Shown here piece after piece: positions 47,345 through 48,003 of a stretch of DNA of 48,003 bases. The translations under genes and the position numbers were made by a program. The stretch comes from Actinomycetota bacterium (GTDB taxonomy: Bacteria > Actinomycetota > Acidimicrobiia > Acidimicrobiales > Acidimicrobilacustridaceae). The first letter of the stretch is position 1; each line of letters begins with the position of its first letter. Under the pieces are notes generated by a model. That model did no database searches. It saw only the letters and a list, made by a program, of their open reading frames with translations, and had not been told where the DNA came from. Location of the stretch: contig WLMU01000006.1 of assembly GCA_009700115.1 (NCBI GenBank), positions 1 through 48,003 on the forward strand, in the 5' to 3' direction.

Positions 47345-48003
47345 ATGGTGTTTTCGTGTTGGTCTGCAAAAGGTGGATCAGGTACAACGGTGGTGTCAGT
47401 TGCGCTGGCCGTTCTGCTCGGGCAGCAGTCCGATGCTGGTTCGGTTTACGTTGATCTTGAGGGCGATGCGCCCACTGTTTTTGGAATGCCTGAACCCGAC
47501 GGTCCGGGCCTCTCAGACTGGTTTGCGGCATCAGAGTCAGTTGGAGTTTCGGCGATCGAACGACTCGAGCGCCCAGTCGCAAATGCTGTCCGACTCGTGC
47601 CTCGGGGGCGCCGGGAATTCAGCGGCGACGAACGAGCAAGAATCTGCATCGAACGACTGAATGCCGACGAGCGTCCTGTTGTTGTCGATATCGGGTGCAT
47701 CGCGGGAAGCGGCGATCCAGGGGACCTCGTGCGTCGTTGCTTTGCCGAGCGAGCAACAACCTCACTCCTCGTCACTCGGCCATGCTTTCTTTCGCTTCGC
47801 CGGGCGTTGTCGCTTCCTTTGCGCCCCACCGGTGTGGTTCTCATTGAAGAAGCGGGACGAGCCTTAGGTCGGCGCGATGTCGAGGACGTGCTCGGAGTTC
47901 CGGTCATCGCAACAATCGAGGTCGATGCCGCAGTTGCCCGTGCCGTCGATGCCGGCCTCCTTGCGGCCCGGCTGCCGTCTTCTTTGGGGAGGGCGCTGCG
48001 TGA
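47345..48003 (+). CDS. CpaE/MinD-like P-loop ATPase, 3' end beyond the window
   Basis: The frame stays open from ATG 47345 to the last base, about 219 codons, so it is missing from the ORF track. The deviant Walker A 'SAKGGSGTTVVSVALAVLLG', 'VYVDLEGDAPTVFG', and 'VVVDIGCIAG' place it in the MinD/ParA group. The deviation to a short, Asp-to-Glu altered 'DLEGD' and the lack of the usual 'D-x-D' resemble CpaE/TadZ or actinobacterial Ssd proteins that localise Tad pilus machinery. The gene product's role depends on the genes that follow outside the window (tadA would be expected). Confidence 0.75.
   Translation, partial: MVFSCWSAKGGSGTTVVSVALAVLLGQQSDAGSVYVDLEGDAPTVFGMPEPDGPGLSDWFAASESVGVSAIERLERPVANAVRLVPRGRREFSGDERARICIERLNADERPVVVDIGCIAGSGDPGDLVRRCFAERATTSLLVTRPCFLSLRRALSLPLRPTGVVLIEEAGRALGRRDVEDVLGVPVIATIEVDAAVARAVDAGLLAARLPSSLGRALR

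Overview
The window reads as ordinary chromosomal DNA of a high-GC actinobacterium, most probably of class Acidimicrobiia (inference). The actinobacterial markers are a WhiB7-type WhiB protein, a GlnR-like orphan regulator, GlnE with an adenylylatable GlnA plus a GlnA2-type paralogue, an F420-type LLM oxidoreductase, FatA-like acyl-ACP thioesterase, ClpS-DUF2017, and many genes with a TANNNT -10 box only 6-10 nt before the start codon (leaderless mRNAs). I see no insertion sequence, prophage, CRISPR array or plasmid gene.

Layout. 1-7.8 kb: purine/pyrimidine synthesis (purL end, purF, purM, pyrE), an ACT-domain malic enzyme, a HAD hydrolase and two esterases. 7.8-8.1 kb: terminator and three minus-strand tRNAs (Glu, Asp, Phe). 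8.2-19.5 kb: a respiratory block. ctaA runs divergently from ctaB. Then comes a three-gene set (COX1-like, COX3-like, unknown membrane protein), followed by a complete caa3-type oxidase ctaC-ctaD-ctaE-ctaF and a CtaG-like assembly factor. 19.5-26.5 kb: ABC exporter, serS, a FluC/CrcB pair, pdxH, an LLM oxidoreductase, and a CcdA plus TlpA-like pair suited to cytochrome c maturation. 26.6-28.3 kb: whiB7 with a long leader, divergent from an acyl-ACP thioesterase. 28.3-32.5 kb: Mrp, ErpA, a compact xanthine-dehydrogenase-like fusion, a RidA-like protein, a small membrane protein and a cold-shock protein. 32.6-44 kb: nitrogen control (GlnR-like, GlnA2, GlnA, GlnE, glutamine-dependent NadE), interrupted by a secreted nuclease-like lipoprotein, a nitroreductase and an amidohydrolase. 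44-48 kb: an unknown helical protein, a group 1/2 sigma factor, membrane proteins, a HAD-IB phosphatase and the start of a CpaE/MinD-like ATPase cut by the window edge.

The most unusual content is the COX1-like/COX3-like pair at 11.1-13.3 kb. The COX1-like protein keeps the 12-helix fold and several signature segments of the neighbouring CtaD. In an alignment made by eye it has lost all six metal-binding histidines, the gating glutamate and the D-channel aspartate, so it looks like a conserved pseudo-oxidase placed directly upstream of the active oxidase. The second is a complete-looking ribosome-mediated attenuator in the whiB7 leader: a 20-codon upstream ORF, a GC-rich antiterminator that starts inside that ORF, and an intrinsic terminator sharing the same arm. 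The third is a 547-residue Fe-S/molybdopterin-type fusion about half the usual size that lacks the catalytic glutamate motif.
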